NCBI GenBank assembly: GCA_963789495.1
Contig: CAWBLP010000022.1
Coordinates: forward strand, 1 to 64,000
Source: CAWBLP01 sp963789495
GTDB taxonomy: Bacteria > Pseudomonadota > Alphaproteobacteria > Acetobacterales > Acetobacteraceae
Length of the DNA: 64,000 bases
Reading direction: 5' to 3'
The position numbers and the translations under genes are program-made. Positions 8,492-18,432 of this stretch are shown piece by piece; within the stretch, counting starts at the first letter, position 1, and the number at the start of each line of letters is the position of its first letter. The notes beneath the pieces were generated by a model. That model was not told where the DNA came from. It saw only the letters and a program-made list of their open reading frames with translations, and searched no databases.

Positions 8492-9451
8492 TCAAAAGTG
8501 GCTCCACCCGCCCCGGTCCAGAGCAAGCGGTTGCCCGTCGATGCCGCGCACCATAACTCGGGGTGAACCGGCAAGGAAGCTCCCGATGCGGGTAACAGCT
8601 ATGCCGGCCGCCCGCGCGACCAGTTGCAAAGCGGGTTCCTGCGCCGGCGGCACCGCCAGCAGCAGCTCATAGTCGTCACCGCCGGTCAGACAGGTGACCA
8701 ACCAGTCCGACCCGGCCTGGCGGGCTGCCTCCGACAGCGGTAGCGCCGCCGAGTCCAAATCGGCCGCCAGTGCGCCCGCGCGGCACAGGTGGCCGAGGTC
8801 CTGTACCAACCCGTCCGACACATCCATGCTGGCCGAGGCGATTCCGGCAATCGCCAGCCCGACCCGTGGCTGCGGCAGTCGATATCGCCGGAGCAAATAT
8901 CCGCTGGAATCGGTCAGTCGCCCCTGTGCTACCGCCAGCCCTAGAGCGCCATCACCGATCGTACCCGTGACCCAGATACCATCGCCCGGTTGCGCGCCGG
9001 TACGGTGCACCATTCCGCAGGGCGCGACATGACCGAGCGCAGTGAGTGATAAGGCAATCGGCCCCGGGGTGGAGGTGGTATCGCCACCCAGCAGGGTGCA
9101 GCCGAACGCGGCCTGGTCCTGAGCGAGGCCCGCGGCGAACTGTGCGAACCATGCGTCAGGCGTCCCGCGCGGCGCCGCCACCGTCATCAGATAGCCGATG
9201 GGCGTTGCGCCCTTGGCCGCAAGATCCGACAGGTTCACCCGCAGCAACTTGCGCCCTACCAGGTCCGGTGGATCGTCGGGCAGAAAATGCACGCCGCCGA
9301 TCATTGCATCCACCGTCAATACCAGCTCCCGGCCCGGTGGCGGCACGAGCAGGGCTGCGTCATCGCCCAGATTCAGCGCGCCGGGCCCGGCTAATGGACG
9401 GAAATGCCGACCTATCAGAGCAAACTCAGCGGGAAGATCGGTGTTGGACAT
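8492..9451 (-). CDS. thiL: Thiamine-monophosphate kinase
   Basis: ThiL phosphorylates thiamine monophosphate to thiamine diphosphate with ATP. The 319-aa protein begins at ATG 9451 (MSNTDLPAEFALIGRHFRPL). Family motifs are present in order: LNLGDDAALL (Mg/ATP), VDAMIGGVHF, the glycine-rich LLGGDTTST, GIWVTGTIGDGALGL, SMDVSDGLVQDLGHL and CLTGGDDYELLL. Length and layout are normal for the AIR-synthase-like fold. No TPP riboswitch was seen upstream. It sits in a minus-strand run after the flavin monooxygenase gene with a 43-base gap. Confidence 0.93.
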   Translation of the reverse strand: MSNTDLPAEFALIGRHFRPLAGPGALNLGDDAALLVPPPGRELVLTVDAMIGGVHFLPDDPPDLVGRKLLRVNLSDLAAKGATPIGYLMTVAAPRGTPDAWFAQFAAGLAQDQAAFGCTLLGGDTTSTPGPIALSLTALGHVAPCGMVHRTGAQPGDGIWVTGTIGDGALGLAVAQGRLTDSSGYLLRRYRLPQPRVGLAIAGIASASMDVSDGLVQDLGHLCRAGALAADLDSAALPLSEAARQAGSDWLVTCLTGGDDYELLLAVPPAQEPALQLVARAAGIAVTRIGSFLAGSPRVMVRGIDGQPLALDRGGWSHF

Positions 9452-9494
9452 GATCTGGGTTCGCTTTCCGGGCTGCTGCTGGCGGAGGGCCGGC

Positions 9495-10673
9495 TCAGGC
9501 CTCGCCGACATCCGGTGGCAGACCGAGCAACATGCGGCCGTAGGGCACCAGAGTCGCCGCCGGACTGAAAATATTGTGCGTAGCGATGGTCAGCACATCG
9601 CGCAGGATCGGCTGCAGCGGGTCCGAGTCGTAAACCATCCGGGCACCATTCAGCTCCGCCAGTCCCTGCACCGCCGCGCGAACCTGCTGCACCCCGTAAG
9701 TGATGTCCCGCCGGTTCCGGGCCGCATCTGCCATAGTGATCGCGCGACCCGACAGCAGCGCCGCGTCGCTTTCGTCCCGCCGAACTGACAGGACCAGCGA
9801 TGCAGTGTCGATCGCCGCCGCGGCCTCTGCGAGCTTCAGTTGGACGATCTCGGAATTTGCCAGACGGGTCACGCCGCGTGATACCCGCCCTGCAAGGGTC
9901 GCTGCGGTCATCGCCAACGCGCGCCGGCCAAGCGCGAATGCCACCGGCGGCAGCGAGAATGGCACCAGAAAACCGCGGGGGGCTCGCAGGAGCGGGTAAT
10001 CCGGGTGGACCATGGCGCCCGGCGGCGTGCCGACCAGCAGGTCGCGCAGCGGTACGGTGCGATGCGCGGGCACGACCACGTCCCGCAGGCGCAGTGTGCG
10101 GCTACCGGTTCCGCGCAGGCCCAACACGTGCCAGTCATCGACGATCTCGATCTCGCTCCGTGGCACAAGCAGGTAGCGCGTGGATATGGTGCTATCCGCC
10201 TCCGGGCAGCGCGCGCCGATGATCGCCCATTGCGCGTGGGTCGAGCCGCTGGAGAACGGAAACTCGCCAGACAGTCGCCAGCCATCGCCCACCCTTTGGG
10301 CGGTGATTCGCGGCGCCAGGGACGAGGACGCGACGGCGGTGGGCGCATCCCCCCAGATCTCCGCCTGGCCCCGTTCGGGCAGGCAGCCGATGATCCACTG
10401 GTGTTCGCCGAGTACGGCAAAAACCCAGGCGGTAGCGGCGCAGCCTTCGGCGAGCGTCTCGACGATGCGGGAGAACAGGCCGAATCGGCCCTGCAGCCCG
10501 CCGAATTGGAGCGGCTGCAGCACGCGCAGCAGCCCTGCTTGGTGGATCGCGGCGATCGTCTCCGACGGCACGTCTCGCGCCGCTTCGGTGGCGGCGCTTC
10601 GCTGCGCCAGGGCCGGAACCAGTTCCTGTGCCCGCGCCAGCAGCGTCTCCTCGTCAAGCGGCTCCGGCGACAT
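9495..10673 (-). CDS. Acyl-CoA dehydrogenase-fold flavin-dependent monooxygenase
   Basis: A 392-aa protein of the acyl-CoA dehydrogenase superfamily, closest in style to two-component group D monooxygenases (HsaA / p-hydroxyphenylacetate hydroxylase oxygenase type). Supporting features are the helical N-terminus with SETIAAIHQAGLLRVLQPLQ, the ATAWVFAVLGEHQWI segment, the FPFSSGSTHAQWAI loop, the LRGTGSRTLRLRDVVVPAHR strand and the C-terminal SPAATLVPYGRMLLGLP. A true dehydrogenase catalytic Glu is not evident. Such enzymes need a separate flavin reductase, which is not in this window. The gene is followed at 9 bases by the DUF2237 gene on its 5' side, suggesting an operon. Confidence 0.78.
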   Translation of the reverse strand: MSPEPLDEETLLARAQELVPALAQRSAATEAARDVPSETIAAIHQAGLLRVLQPLQFGGLQGRFGLFSRIVETLAEGCAATAWVFAVLGEHQWIIGCLPERGQAEIWGDAPTAVASSSLAPRITAQRVGDGWRLSGEFPFSSGSTHAQWAIIGARCPEADSTISTRYLLVPRSEIEIVDDWHVLGLRGTGSRTLRLRDVVVPAHRTVPLRDLLVGTPPGAMVHPDYPLLRAPRGFLVPFSLPPVAFALGRRALAMTAATLAGRVSRGVTRLANSEIVQLKLAEAAAAIDTASLVLSVRRDESDAALLSGRAITMADAARNRRDITYGVQQVRAAVQGLAELNGARMVYDSDPLQPILRDVLTIATHNIFSPAATLVPYGRMLLGLPPDVGEA

Positions 10674-10682
10674 GCCCCTGCT

Positions 10683-11087
10683 TCAGTCCAGGTCGATGGC
10701 GTGGCGCTTCAAATCCTCCAGAGCGCACCAGCGCAAAGCGCCTTCCTCGGTGGCACGGAGCACCACACGCGGGGCTGAATCGGCCTGCATCGCCTCCTGC
10801 CAGCGCGGTGCGCAGAGGCACCAGCGATCGCCAGAACGCAGACCGGGAAAGCCGAAATCTGGATGCGGCGTCGACAGGTCGTTGCCGGCTGACTTGCTGA
10901 ACGCCAGGAAAGCATCCGTCATAACGGCGCAGACCGTGTGGCTGCCGACGTCCGCCGAACTGGTATTGCAGCACCCGTCACGGAAGAAACCGGTCATCGG
11001 CTGGATCGAGCAGATCTCGAGTGCCCCACCTAATACGTTGCGCGATGGTCGGCGCTCCGGGCGGCCTCCAGCTTCATCGAATGGCAT
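10683..11087 (-). CDS. DUF2237 family protein
   Basis: A 134-aa protein started at ATG 11087 (MPFDEAGGRPERRPSRNVLG), although the frame is open to 11228. It shows the DUF2237 hallmark sequence: RNVLGGALEICSIQPMTGFF, then RDGCCNT, VCAVMTDAFLAFSKSAGNDL and GDRWCLCAPRWQEA. The conserved paired cysteines in DGCC and CLCAPRW hint at a metal or redox site, but no function is established for the family. Members are short soluble proteins of this size. It lies 9 bases upstream of the monooxygenase gene. Confidence 0.87.
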   Translation of the reverse strand: MPFDEAGGRPERRPSRNVLGGALEICSIQPMTGFFRDGCCNTSSADVGSHTVCAVMTDAFLAFSKSAGNDLSTPHPDFGFPGLRSGDRWCLCAPRWQEAMQADSAPRVVLRATEEGALRWCALEDLKRHAIDLD

Positions 11088-11237
11088 GGCTTCCTCCCTC
11101 AATTGGTATGCGGATTCCCTTGATACATCCGGGATAACTCGACGGCCAGTCGGCCCCGCACTGCCCGCGCCCCGGCCAGTGGTCGCACAAATCGGTGGCG
11201 CCGACGCGACGGAGTTTCGCCGCTGCACAGTCGGAAT

Positions 11238-11981
11238 TCAGGCGTTCAGGACCAGCGCATCCAGTGCCGTATCCCACAGGCGGATACCGCCGGTAATTCC
11301 GGCCTGGTTGGACACCAGGCGCACATCAGGCGGCAGATCGAATTTGATGTGCTTGGCATTGCCGCCGCCGATCAGCAGCACATCGTAGTTCACCAACGTG
11401 GTGATGTGGTCGATCGCCTGCTGCACCCGCTTGTTCCACCGCTTGCGGCCGGCCTTCTCCAGCGCCGCGTTGCCGATCCATTCGTCATAGGTCTTGCCGC
11501 GATGCACCGGATGCTGGCTGAGCTCCAGATGCGGCGCCGGCCGCCCGTCATCGAACAGTGCGAATCCCGTGCCGGTACCCAACGTAATGACACATTCCAG
11601 CCCCTCGCCGGAGATTACGCCCAACCCTTGCACTGTCGCGTCATTGAGCAACCGCGCGGGCCTATCGAGCCGCTCGGTGAGTTGTTCGGCCAGTGCATAG
11701 TTGCGCCAGGCCTCATTGCCCAGATTGGGCGCGGTCAACACGCGCCCGTGGCGTACCACGCCCGGGAAGCCGATGGAGATCCGATCGAACGGGCCCAGCG
11801 GCTGCACCAGCGCGACCAGAGCCTCCACCACCGCGGTAGGACTCGCCGGATGCGGCGTGTCGATCCGCACCGGCGGCTCCGTCATCACGCCCTGCGGGTC
11901 CAGCACGCTCGCCTTCAGCCTTGAGCCTCCGACATCAATTGCAAGCGTCAGCGGGACGCTCGGATGGAACGCATTGTTCAT
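11238..11981 (-). CDS. ROK-family sugar kinase (polyphosphate-glucokinase-like)
   Basis: A 247-aa ROK protein. Motifs: phosphate-1 LAIDVGGSRLKASV, IGFPGVV, the catalytic LNDATVQGLGV, phosphate-2 VITLGTGTGFALF and adenosine-site VLLIGGGNAKHI. The short length and the EWIGNAALEKAGRKRWNKRV block resemble PpgK (polyphosphate/ATP glucokinase) rather than ROK repressors, since there is no helix-turn-helix. The CXCGXXGC zinc motif of larger ROK kinases is absent, as in PpgK. The start ATG overlaps the stop of the MetX-like gene (ATGA), so the two are translationally coupled. Confidence 0.82.
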   Translation of the reverse strand: MNNAFHPSVPLTLAIDVGGSRLKASVLDPQGVMTEPPVRIDTPHPASPTAVVEALVALVQPLGPFDRISIGFPGVVRHGRVLTAPNLGNEAWRNYALAEQLTERLDRPARLLNDATVQGLGVISGEGLECVITLGTGTGFALFDDGRPAPHLELSQHPVHRGKTYDEWIGNAALEKAGRKRWNKRVQQAIDHITTLVNYDVLLIGGGNAKHIKFDLPPDVRLVSNQAGITGGIRLWDTALDALVLNA

Positions 11982-13009
11982 GAAGTCGCCTCCAGCCGGT
12001 GCAGGAATTCACGCAGAACCGGCACCCATTTCCCGGCATCCGCGCCGGACGCAAGGTGGCCTTGGTCACTGTCGATCTCGAAATATGTGGCATCCACGCC
12101 AGCCGCACGCAGAGCCCCCATCACCTGCGGCGCCAGGCTGGGCGGAAACAGCGCGTCGGTGCGCGACAGCACGTACAGCACCGGCACGCGGATGCGATCC
12201 AGCATCCCGCTCACGTCGTAGGATTCCGCCGCCTTGCCGAGGATCAGCATCGAGTTGGCGTCGAACACCTCCGCCCAGTGGGCGGCGAGGCGATGCAGCG
12301 CCTCCTCACGCTCGCCCGGCTCGGGGAAGCGATCCGCCAGCGCCTCCATCATGCCGTAACGCTGCAGCGTCTCCACCCGCAGCGCAGTCATCGCCGCGAC
12401 CATGCCGCCGGTCGCGTAGTAGTCGCCACCGTTCCAGTTCGGCTCGCGCTCGAACCGGGCGCGCAGCGCGGTGGTCATGTCCGCGCGATGCCGCGGCGCC
12501 GACACCACCGGCACGAGTCCGTCCATGAAATCCGGGAAGGTCACGCCCCATTGGAACGCCTGGAACCCACCATAGGACGGGCCGACCACGGCGCGCAGAT
12601 GCGTCACCCCCAGGTGATCCAGCAGGCGGCGTTGTGCTGTGACGATATCGGCCACCGTGATATCCGGAAAGGCGGACCCGTACGGCTTGCCGCTGCGCGG
12701 ATCGATCGACGCCGCATTGGTCGACCCGTAGCTGGAGCCCAGCATGTTGGAGGCGACGACAAAATCGCGGTCGGTGTCGATCGGCGCACCGGGGCCGACC
12801 AGCGAACTCCAGGCCCCTTCCGACGAGCCGGCGCCCGGCTCGATCATCTGATGGCCGCTGGTATAGCCGTGCGTCACCAGCACCGCGTTGCGCCCGTCCG
12901 GCGCCAGCCGGCCGCGCGTGACATAGGCGATGGTGACCTCCGGCAGCACGCCGCCGCGCTCCAGCCGGAAATCCGCGAAGGTGAAGCGGTTTCGCACTAT
13001 GTCGGTCAC
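11978..13009 (-). CDS. MetX-like alpha/beta hydrolase
   Basis: A 343-aa alpha/beta-hydrolase of the homoserine O-acetyltransferase superfamily. The GTG at 13009 follows a perfect AGGAGG, which fixes the start. The oxyanion region VLVTHGYTSGHQ, the nucleophile elbow VGPSYGGFQAFQW (Ser), the Asp in LSRTDALFPP and the His in DSDQGHLASG make a complete triad. The elbow is GPSYGG rather than the GGSMGG usual in MetX, so a hydrolase or non-homoserine acyltransferase is more likely than true MetX. The divergent luciferase-like gene is 157 bases away and may share the promoter region. Confidence 0.8.
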   Translation of the reverse strand: MTDIVRNRFTFADFRLERGGVLPEVTIAYVTRGRLAPDGRNAVLVTHGYTSGHQMIEPGAGSSEGAWSSLVGPGAPIDTDRDFVVASNMLGSSYGSTNAASIDPRSGKPYGSAFPDITVADIVTAQRRLLDHLGVTHLRAVVGPSYGGFQAFQWGVTFPDFMDGLVPVVSAPRHRADMTTALRARFEREPNWNGGDYYATGGMVAAMTALRVETLQRYGMMEALADRFPEPGEREEALHRLAAHWAEVFDANSMLILGKAAESYDVSGMLDRIRVPVLYVLSRTDALFPPSLAPQVMGALRAAGVDATYFEIDSDQGHLASGADAGKWVPVLREFLHRLEATS

Positions 13010-13166
13010 CTGTGCGTCCTCCTGCCTGTCCCGGGCTTCTCCCGTCCCGGCATTGGTGCCACCCTTGCCGCCGCTACGCCAGCGCACAGCGTTCGACAGG
13101 AGGAAATGTGACAACGCGGACCGACCGGCTCATCGCCCTGACAGCAGCCCATGGAGTGACCGTCTG

Positions 13167-14237
13167 ATGGAGTTCGGCATCGCCCTGGCCACCGCCGCCG
13201 ATTCCTGGAAGGTCGTGCAGCGGGCCGAGGAACTGGGCTTCAGCCACGCCTGGTTCTACGACACGCAGATGCTGTGCGCCGACTGCTTCGTCGCCATGGG
13301 TGCCGTGGCCAGCCACACTTCCCGCATCCGGCTCGGCACCGGCGTGCTGATCCCCTCCAACCGCATCGCGCCGGTCACCGCCAACGCCTTCGCCTCACTG
13401 AACCGGCTGGCGCCGGGGCGGATTGATTTCGGCGTCGGCACCGGCTTCACAGGACGGCGCACCATGGGGCTGGGCGCGATGAAGTTGGCCGATATGGAGG
13501 AATACATCCGCGTCGTCATGGCGCTGCTGGATGAGGAGACGGTCGAGTACGAAATCGAGGGCGGGCGCCACAGGATCGCCTTCTTGAACCCCGAGCTGGA
13601 ACTGATCAACACGCGCGATCCAGTGCGGCTGCACATCTCCGCCTACGGACCGCGGGCGCGCGCGCTGACGGCAAAACTGGGCGCCGGCTGGCTGAATTTC
13701 GTCGGCGACGTGGCCGGCGGGGTGGCGGCGATGCGCGCCATGCAGGCGAGCTGGGAAAAGGCGGGCCAGGACGCCGAAGATCTGTCGGCGGTCGCCTTCG
13801 CCCTGGGTTGCGTATTGGCTCCCGGGGAGGCCGAAGATTCACCCCGCGCGATCGCGCAGGCGGGACCCCGGGCCGCGGTGCTGCTGCATCGCGCGGCAGA
13901 TGAGGCACTGGCCGGACTGCCGAACACCTCACCGGTGCCAGACTCGCTGAAGGCCGCAGTCGAGGATTACGTGTCGCTGGCCCGCACCTTTCAGCCTGCC
14001 GACGCCCGGTACCTGGAGAACCATCGTGGCCACCTAATGGCGGTGAAGGAGATCGAGCGCCCCTTCGTGACCCCGGAGCTGATCGCGCAAACAACCTTCA
14101 CCGGGATGGAAGCGGCGATCGCGGAACGGATCGTAGCGTTACGGAATGCGGGCTATACTCAGTTTACGATTCAACTCACACCCGGTCAGGAGGTGGCGAT
14201 CGAAGACTGGGCGCGCGTTCTGCGGGCGGTGGGCTGA
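13167..14237 (+). CDS. Luciferase-like (LLM) flavin-dependent oxidoreductase
   Basis: A 356-aa LLM-class protein starting at ATG 13167 (MEFGIALATAADSWKVVQRA). The N-terminal beta/alpha-barrel strands and the F420/FMN-type motif RIRLGTGVLIPSNRIAPVTA, then APGRIDFGVGTGFTGRRTMG, are typical of the F420-dependent reductase-like branch. The C-terminal half (AGYTQFTIQLTPGQEVAIED) closes the barrel. It is divergent from the MetX-like/ROK pair. The substrate cannot be assigned; FMN or F420 as cofactor cannot be decided from sequence alone. Confidence 0.8.
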   Translation: MEFGIALATAADSWKVVQRAEELGFSHAWFYDTQMLCADCFVAMGAVASHTSRIRLGTGVLIPSNRIAPVTANAFASLNRLAPGRIDFGVGTGFTGRRTMGLGAMKLADMEEYIRVVMALLDEETVEYEIEGGRHRIAFLNPELELINTRDPVRLHISAYGPRARALTAKLGAGWLNFVGDVAGGVAAMRAMQASWEKAGQDAEDLSAVAFALGCVLAPGEAEDSPRAIAQAGPRAAVLLHRAADEALAGLPNTSPVPDSLKAAVEDYVSLARTFQPADARYLENHRGHLMAVKEIERPFVTPELIAQTTFTGMEAAIAERIVALRNAGYTQFTIQLTPGQEVAIEDWARVLRAVG

Positions 14238-14905
14238 CACTGGCGGGCAAGCTGATGGGTGTCAGATTCTTGCACACTCTTGCATATTGACCTTCCGCTG
14301 CGAAACCGGCGTCATCGCGAACGCGCGACGGACCGCCGGCAAGGCACTTCATTCGATAGCAGAACCATGTCTTCACAAGACGGCGCCCGATGCAATGGTT
14401 CCGGCGCTCCTGTCCGGCCAGTCGCGTCGAGCCAGAGCCCACGGCCAATACGACTCATCGCGAACTTTGCCGCCCTCCAGGATCGGCTGCCCTCGATCGG
14501 CGGTGACAATCGACGCATAGCCGCATTGCCAAAAGGATAACTGATAGCGTCCCGATCTGTCGCTGGATCGGGCACATCCATCCAATTGCTCAGCGTATTT
14601 GATGTGCGATGTAAGATCAATGTCAGAACACGTGACGGTATGCTGGCGGCAACAATGCAGAGAGCGGGAGCAATGACTGGATCAGCCATCTCCAATCGTA
14701 GTGGAAGCGAAAGAACGTTCCAGTCCGATTCGTGAACGATGACACGCAGCATCTACCAGCGAGCCGCCCCGCCAACCATCTTCGGTCCGCGGAACGCTCT
14801 TGACCGTATAGCGGAAGACCTCGGCGGCAGATGCGTCGGTGCCGGTAAGCTTGCCGTAATCCAGACGTTGCAAGTTAATCCGCCCTGCCTCATGGACGAA
14901 GCCGC
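14238..14905. other. Intergenic stretch, no supported gene
   Basis: A 668-base gap between the LLM gene and the response regulator. Several open frames of 90-150 codons exist on both strands, but they overlap each other and show no motif, ribosome site or conserved-looking composition. A minus-strand stretch (about 14750-14900, containing RLDYGKLTGTDASAAEVFRY) has a slightly protein-like composition and could be a decayed gene fragment. The promoter of the two-component operon must lie in the last ~150 bases. Confidence 0.5.
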
Positions 14906-15580
14906 ATGCGCCTGCTCGTGGTCGAAGACGAACCCGAACTCGCCCGCCTGCTACGGGATGCATTGGCGCGTTCGGGATTTGCCGTGGATTGCGCGGAAAC
15001 CCTCGGCGCCGCAAGCGACCATCTGCGCGTCGCGAGCTATGATGTCCTGATACTGGATCTGGGCCTGCCAGATGGCGACGGGCTGGTACTACTGCGCCAT
15101 TTGCGCCGCAATGGGGAGACCGTACCAGTGCTGATCCTGACTGCACGCGATGCGCCGGAAGACCGCGTCAGCGGTCTCGACACCGGTGCAGACGATTACC
15201 TGGTAAAGCCGTTTCATATGCCGGAGATGATCTCCCGCATCCGGGCTCTGCTGCGCCGACCCAATGCCGCGCTTGGGGTTCGCCTGCGATCATGCAACCT
15301 CACGCTCGACACCATCGCCCGCAGCATTGCGGTGAACGACCGGCCTCTGCTGCTGTCGGCGCGGGAGACGGCGTTGCTGGAACTGCTGTTGCGGCGCCAG
15401 GGTGGCGTTGTGACCCGCGAGACAATCGAGGAAAATCTCTACAACTTCGACCGCATGATCGGCTCGAATGCGGTGGAGGTGCTGGTGCACCGGCTGCGTC
15501 GCAAGTTGCAGGAGGCCGGGGCCACGCCCCAGATCCACACGCTGCGTGGAGTCGGGTACCTGCTCGCAGGCGGACCGTGA
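14906..15580 (+). CDS. OmpR-family response regulator
   Basis: A 224-aa two-domain regulator. The receiver domain (1-115) has the acidic cluster VVEDE, phospho-acceptor Asp51 in LILDLGLPDGDG, the Thr/Ser in ILTARD and Lys101 in YLVKPF. The C-terminal winged helix (about 130-220) contains SARETALLELLLRR, the recognition helix NAVEVLVHRLRRKLQ and the wing IHTLRGVGYLL. It is of the QseB/TctD/PhoP subgroup. Its stop overlaps the GTG start of the sensor kinase (GTGA), so the pair is coupled. The signal is unknown. Confidence 0.92.
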   Translation: MRLLVVEDEPELARLLRDALARSGFAVDCAETLGAASDHLRVASYDVLILDLGLPDGDGLVLLRHLRRNGETVPVLILTARDAPEDRVSGLDTGADDYLVKPFHMPEMISRIRALLRRPNAALGVRLRSCNLTLDTIARSIAVNDRPLLLSARETALLELLLRRQGGVVTRETIEENLYNFDRMIGSNAVEVLVHRLRRKLQEAGATPQIHTLRGVGYLLAGGP

Positions 15581-16947
15581 GCCGACGCGGCTGGCGTCTT
15601 GAAACCCGGCTGGCCTGGCGGCTGGCGACGCTTATGGCGGGGGCGGTGGTGCTGGCGGGGCTCGGAGTTAGCTGGAAAGCGATTCGGGCGGCCCGCTCGC
15701 TGGACGATGCCGCGTTGCAGGTGCAGGCGCATACCCTCGCGAACTATCTGCACGCCGGTCCGAACGGGCAGCCGGTGCTGGACCTGCCGCCGAAGTTGCA
15801 GGCCACCTGGCGCTCGTCGGATGACGGCAGCTTGTACGTGGTCACCGACATGGCCGGCAATGTGCTGCTCAGCTCCGATTCCAGCGGAGCGCCGCTGCTG
15901 GCGCCCCATCTGACCGGTCAGCCGGGAATATTTCGTACCCCGCGCGATGCCGGCCATCCGGACGGATTGGTGGGCGTGCTGGTGGAGGCCCGCCCCTGGC
16001 GGATTGCCATCGCACAGGGTCGGGAGCAGGGCGAGGCACTGGCGGAGGCCATGCTGGGTGAGCTGCTGGCGTCAGGGCTGACCCTGCTGGCCCCGATCGG
16101 CCTGGCCACGGGTACTCATCGGCCTGCTCACGGTGCGCCACGGCCTGCGGCCTTTGCGTGCGGTCTCCGCCGCAGCCGCCGCGATCGGTCCGTCCCGTCC
16201 CGGCGCGCGCCTGTCAGTCGATCGGCTCCCCAACGAGGCGAAACCGCTGGTCGAAGCGATGAACGCAGCACTCACACGGCTGGAAGCCGCGCTTGCCGGG
16301 CAGCGTCGTTTTGTTGGCGCCGCAGCGCACGCGCTGCGCACACCGCTCGCCGTGTTGACCGCGCGGCTCGACGCCATGGCAGGAGATGCGCACATTGCGC
16401 CGTTGCGGCGCGACGTGGACCGGATGGCGCGGCTTGTGGACCAGATGCTCAAAATGGCGCGACTCGAGGCGATCCCGCTCGACGTATCGCAGCCGGTGAT
16501 GTTGCACGAGGTGGCGGTGGAAGCCATCAGCCTGTTGGCGCCAGTCGCGTTGAGCCGCGGCGTGGAGCTGGTACCTGACTGAGTTCGCGTTCGGTGCCGC
16601 CGGTGCAGGGGCACCAAGCGATGCTCTCGGTCGCTCTGATCAACCTGGTGGAGAACGCCGTGGCGCACGCGCCGGCCGACAGCGTAGTGGAGGTGGAGAT
16701 CACGACCCCAGCCAGGATTAGCGTGCTGGATCGCGGGCGAGGAGTTGCGGAGGAAGACCGGACACGAATTTTCGAGCGCTTCCAGCGCGGTATGACGCCC
16801 CAACCCGGCGGGGCCGGATTGGGCCTGGCGATCGTGGCGGAGGTCGCGACAGCCCATGGCGGTCGCATCCGTGTGGAGCCTCGCGACGGTGGCGGAGCTT
16901 GCTTCGTCCTGGACTTGTCACCTGTCGCGTCAGGAGCTGGCCGGTAA
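15577..16947 (+). pseudogene. Sensor histidine kinase, two compensating frame breaks
   Basis: The partner kinase of the preceding regulator. It starts at GTG 15577 overlapping the regulator stop. The first part has a TM helix (LATLMAGAVVLAGLGVSWKA) and a periplasmic sensor. Near 16110 the frame shifts; the second part (to ~16580) carries a HAMP-like linker and the H-box AAAHALRTPLAVL. Near 16580 it shifts back and gives the N-box LINLVENAVAHAP, the G1 box VLDRGRGV and G2 GGAGLGLAIV up to 16947. All catalytic motifs are intact, so only two one-base differences separate this from a functional ~455-aa kinase of the QseC/TctE type. Confidence 0.78.
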
Positions 16948-17366
16948 GGACTTCGTCAAGCGAAACGGCCAAGGACATCCCGGGCGACTGTTGCTGGGAA
17001 TCCTTCATTTAACCAGGGATTGACCCATTTGCTCATGGCTGATGATCGCGGTCTGCCTCTCTGCTATGCACCATCGGCCTCTTGGCCGCCCTTGACGAAA
17101 CCGATTATGGCGCGGGTGGCGCATCCGCAACGGTCGTCCTGCAGGACGCCGCCACCACCTGCGGCTCGGTCCAGAGGATGGGCATGACCGGTACGCCTGA
17201 CACGGTGAAGGTAGGGAACGTCACATTCGACCTCCGCGAGCAATCTCAAGGATTGATTTAAGAGCTAATCGTCGTGCCGACCGAAGGTTCAGGCCCAACA
17301 TTCTTACGACGCCAAAGCAGACCGAGTGATCGAGGGCCGACTCGACCACCTGCGCGAGTGTCGATC
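16948..17366. other. Intergenic stretch left of the IS630 element
   Basis: About 420 bases with no supportable gene. Short open frames occur on both strands without motifs or ribosome sites. The IS630 element at 17369 was inserted at a TA at the right border of this stretch. Joining the left flank to the sequence right of 18499 does not recreate an obvious gene. Confidence 0.5.
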
Positions 17367-18432
17367 TAAGCAGAGATTCGTTGGTTGCCCAACGGAAGTG
17401 GCGCTCGGTCCTGATTGAGCGCACTCACGGCTTGGTGGATCGCCCCATCGAGTTGCTCGGGATCGGCGAAGGTCTGATGGGCGAGATGATGCGCCTTGAG
17501 GTCCCGCCAGACGCCTTCGATGTCATTGAGCTCTGGCGCATACTTAGGGAGCCACTCGACGGTGAGCCAATGGGCACGGGCGGCGAGCGCTGCCCGGGAG
17601 AGTTTGCTGGTGTGGATTGGACCATTGTCCTCGACCAGAACCACCGGTTTGACAGGCTGTCCGGGCTTGGGCCCGTAGAGCCGGTCCAGTTGTTCGAGAT
17701 GGGCGATGAAGTCGCTGCTGCGCTTGGTCGGACTGGTGTGCACGATGAGCTGGCGCGTGACGTGATCGAACGAACCCACCATCGCCACCTTCCTGGCTTG
17801 TCCTGGCGCAGGAACACGTAAATCAGCGCCTGCCTTCGCCCAGACCCGGGCGAGATAGGGATGCGTCAGCGCCTCGCTCTCGTCGCCGTAAAGCAAAACG
17901 ATGTCGCCAGCGGTGGCCTGCTGTTTGCGCAGTTGCAGGCGCAGACCAACCCGCTCGACATCGGCGGCAACCTGGCGCCCCTTCAGCGTGTGCCGCGGAC
18001 GCCGCCAGCGGAACTTTTTTTGCGCAGAGCCTTGGACAATTGCGAGCGGCTGATACGCACGCCCTCGCGGTTTTCGATTTCGGCGCGCAACCGGGGAATG
18101 GTCCAGTTGTGCCGATCCGCCACAGGTTCCTCGAGGAGCGGCACCGCAACACGCAGGGCTGCCTCGCTCTTCATCGGTGCCGGCCCGGGTGCGACGGTGG
18201 CCTTCAAGGCCGCGATACCGCCACGCATGAAGTCGCTCCGCCACAGGCGGACCGTGTCCTCGCGCACGCCAAATGCCTCGGCAATCCGCGCGCTGGTCCA
18301 GCCAGCCAATGTCAGACGAACGGCTCGGGCGCGGTCTGCCTCGCCACGATCACGCGAACCGGCGAGCGCCACCAGAGCCGCTTGTTGCTCTTCGCTCGCT
18401 GAAAGGGGCGATCTGCCCGTCATGTCCTGCAC
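17366..18432 (-). CDS. IS630-family transposase, made by -1 frameshift at an A7 run
   Basis: Two overlapping minus-strand frames encode one IS630 transposase. The first (18432 to 17983) has the paired helix-turn-helix (RIAEAFGVREDTVRLWRSDF). The second carries the DDE domain: LLYGDESEALTH (first Asp), VVLVEDNGPIHTS (second Asp), YAPELNDIEGVWRDLK (Glu) and ends at 17366. They join at a run of seven A on the minus strand (18012-18018) preceded by CTGCGC, where a -1 slip passes the ribosome from frame one to two. The stop codon lies in the target TA. The product would be ~355 aa, normal for the family. The slippage could also be a plain mutation, but the slippery A-run argues for programming. 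Confidence 0.85.

Noticed and set aside
8575..9500. TPP riboswitch for thiL.
   Set aside because: No CUGAGA-type thi-box found upstream or in the gap.
14682..15146. Minus-strand frame overlapping the response-regulator start.
   Set aside because: No motif or ribosome site; half of it is antisense of the regulator.
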